Source of the DNA: CAKVON01 sp902475665
GTDB taxonomy: Bacteria > Actinomycetota > Coriobacteriia > Coriobacteriales > Atopobiaceae
Assembly: GCA_036321795.1 (NCBI GenBank)
Contig: JAWQCY010000001.1
Span: 248,001-312,000, forward strand
Direction: 5' to 3'
DNA: 64,000 bases
Shown: positions 62,944 through 64,000 of the stretch, in pieces
Layout of the letters: each line of letters starts with the position of its first letter
Numbering within the stretch: the stretch's first letter is position 1
The notes under the pieces: generated by a model
Databases searched by the model: none
What the model saw: only the letters and a program-made list of their open reading frames with translations
What the model was told of the DNA's origin: nothing
Translations under genes and position numbers: made by a program

Positions 62944-63772
62944 CGGAGCCCTCACCGCCCATCATCGCGACGACCTGCATGATGCGGTCGAAGAACTCGC
63001 GGCGTCCCATGTCGCCACGACGCAGCTCGGTGAAGACGCGGCCGTCGCGGATGAAGACGACGCGGCCCGTGTAGCTTGCGGCGAAGCTGTCGTGGGTGAC
63101 CATGAGGACGGTGGCGGACAGCTCGCGGTTCAGCTGCTCGAGGCACTCCAGCAGAAGGCGGGCGCTCTTGGAGTCCAGGGCGCCGGTGGGCTCGTCGGCC
63201 ATGATCAGCGACGGGCGCGTGACCAAGGCGCGCGCCGCGGCGACGCGCTGCTGCTGGCCGCCGGACAGCTGGTAGGGGTACTTGTCGAGGCACTTCTCGA
63301 TACCAAGTCGACGGGCCACGCCCTCCACGCGCGAGAGCGTCTCGCCAGCGGCCACGCGCGAGATTGTCAGCGGCAGCGCCACGTTCTCGCGGGCGGTGAG
63401 GGTGTCCAGCAGGTTGGAGTCCTGAAAGACGAAGCCCAGCCGCTCGCGGCGGAAGCGCGCCAGGTCGCGGCCGCGCATGGACGAGACGTCGGCGCCGTCC
63501 ACCAGGATGCGACCGCTGGTGGCCGAGTCGATGGTGGACACGCAGTTGAGCAGCGTCGACTTGCCGGAGCCCGACGCGCCCATGATGGCCACGAACTCGC
63601 CGCGCTCGACGTCGAGGCTCACGTCGTCGAGGGCGCGGGTCTGGGCCCCGCGCCCGCCGTAGACCTTCTCGAGGTTGCGGACGGACAGGACGACGTCGTC
63701 GCCGCCTGCGACGACGCGTGCCCCGCCCGCCGCCCCCACGCTTGCGGTGCCTGCCGAGAAGTGCTTGCTCAT
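62933..63772 (-). CDS. ABC transporter ATP-binding protein, BceA-like
   Basis: This 279-residue ATPase has Walker A GASGSGKST, signature LSGGQQQRVAAARAL and Walker B LIMADEPTGALD, as in MacB/BceA-type ATPases. An N-terminal Ala/Gly-rich stretch of about 20 residues precedes the domain and contains the dispersed 12-mer in the HFS reading frame. GAAGGGAGAC precedes the ATG. It is the first gene of the transporter unit and is translationally coupled to the permease. Confidence 0.93.
   Translation of the reverse strand: MSKHFSAGTASVGAAGGARVVAGGDDVVLSVRNLEKVYGGRGAQTRALDDVSLDVERGEFVAIMGASGSGKSTLLNCVSTIDSATSGRILVDGADVSSMRGRDLARFRRERLGFVFQDSNLLDTLTARENVALPLTISRVAAGETLSRVEGVARRLGIEKCLDKYPYQLSGGQQQRVAAARALVTRPSLIMADEPTGALDSKSARLLLECLEQLNRELSATVLMVTHDSFAASYTGRVVFIRDGRVFTELRRGDMGRREFFDRIMQVVAMMGGEGSDAL
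63753..63764. repeat. Exact copy of GCCGAGAAGTGC in the ATPase N-terminus
   Basis: Here the motif is read in a different frame (HFSA) from its copies in the aroF-type gene (AEKC) and in the dipeptidase and TetR genes (ALLG). This indicates selection on DNA rather than on a peptide. Confidence 0.7.
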
Positions 63773-63993
63773 GTGTCTCCCTTCGTTGGTGCGAATGTAC
63801 GCCACCCATGGTCTGCGGACGGCCTTCCCGCCGCCATCGATTTGGCTTACGCGCGCCTTTCGGTTCCGTAAGGTTGGTTAGCCACCGGTTGCACAAAAAG
63901 ACGGATATCAGACCGCCGAATGCGGGATAATCGAACCCAGTAGTGACGGGCGGCGGCGATGGGCGCCGTGCCCGTACGCGCGAAGGAGAGGTT

Positions 63994-64000
63994 ATGGAGA
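63994..64000 (+). CDS. Start of a gene cut by the window end
   Basis: ATGGAGA begins just after AAGGAGAGG, a very good ribosome site. A GATAAT box lies upstream near 63935. Only two codons are visible, so nothing can be said about the product. Confidence 0.45.

Overview
The window is GC-rich (roughly two thirds G+C) and densely coded on both strands. It carries Gram-positive and actinobacterial traits: strong AGGAGG-type ribosome binding sites, a Tat/lipobox substrate-binding protein, LuxS, a fused FeoA-FeoB, an NfnAB-type transhydrogenase pair and a giant tandem 2-hydroxyacyl-CoA dehydratase activase. Together these fit an anaerobic, gut-type member of the Coriobacteriia (Collinsella/Olsenella-like). 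That assignment is inferred from gene families, not from a marker gene. Three tRNA genes are present (Gln-TTG, Ala-GGC, initiator Met-CAT). I saw no rRNA, CRISPR array or prophage.

Layout. 1-1,090: end of a ribbon-helix-helix gene, then a decayed IS3-like transposase. 1,089-8,740: UPF0371 protein, cysK, a cysteine-rich leader peptide plus hairpins in front of cysE, a DUF89 phosphatase with xpt, and the nfnA-nfnB pair. 8,889-18,700: pth, prs, glmU, a glutamate-cysteine ligase, tRNA-Gln, a peptidoglycan-binding protein, a polyprenyl synthase, galE, aroF/G-type DAHP synthase and engB. 18,900-27,850: a PTS-type regulator with a lone galactitol-type EIIC, a Ski2-like helicase, a LacI regulator, luxS and an AIM24 protein. 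27,850-28,700: intergenic block with an unusual inverted repeat cassette. 28,700-40,020: HAD phosphatases, fucO, a C69 dipeptidase, a tight run LD-carboxypeptidase-mnmA-queD, a GH5 enzyme, rsmI and a MetE-like protein. 40,200-47,020: orphan amino-acid binding lipoprotein, then a TetR regulator overlapping the 1,595-residue activase gene. 47,030-47,750: a seven-copy palindromic repeat cluster and tRNA-Ala. 47,900-58,480: cutC with a FAD oxidoreductase, pepT with two HADs, two small membrane-protein genes, an XRE regulator, feoAB and tRNA-fMet. 58,800-64,000: a Bce-like two-component system facing its ABC transporter, and the first codons of another gene.

The most interesting signals are not ordinary genes. 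(1) The 9-mer GCACTTCTC / GAGAAGTGC occurs at least 19 times in both orientations, in coding (all reading frames) and intergenic DNA. Seven of these are exact copies of the 12-mer GCACTTCTCGGC. It resembles a DNA-uptake sequence in density and behaviour. (2) A promoter, a six-cysteine 29-residue leader peptide and mutually exclusive hairpins precede cysE, which looks like a cysteine-responsive attenuator. (3) Two different intergenic repeat cassettes, at 28,167-28,421 and 47,159-47,525, are each built from short units in opposing orientations.

Metabolically the window links sulfur and redox handling (cysK, cysE, glutamate-cysteine ligase, luxS, MetE-like, NfnAB), cell envelope synthesis (glmU, galE, polyprenyl synthase, LD-carboxypeptidase), peptide use (PepT, C69) and iron uptake.
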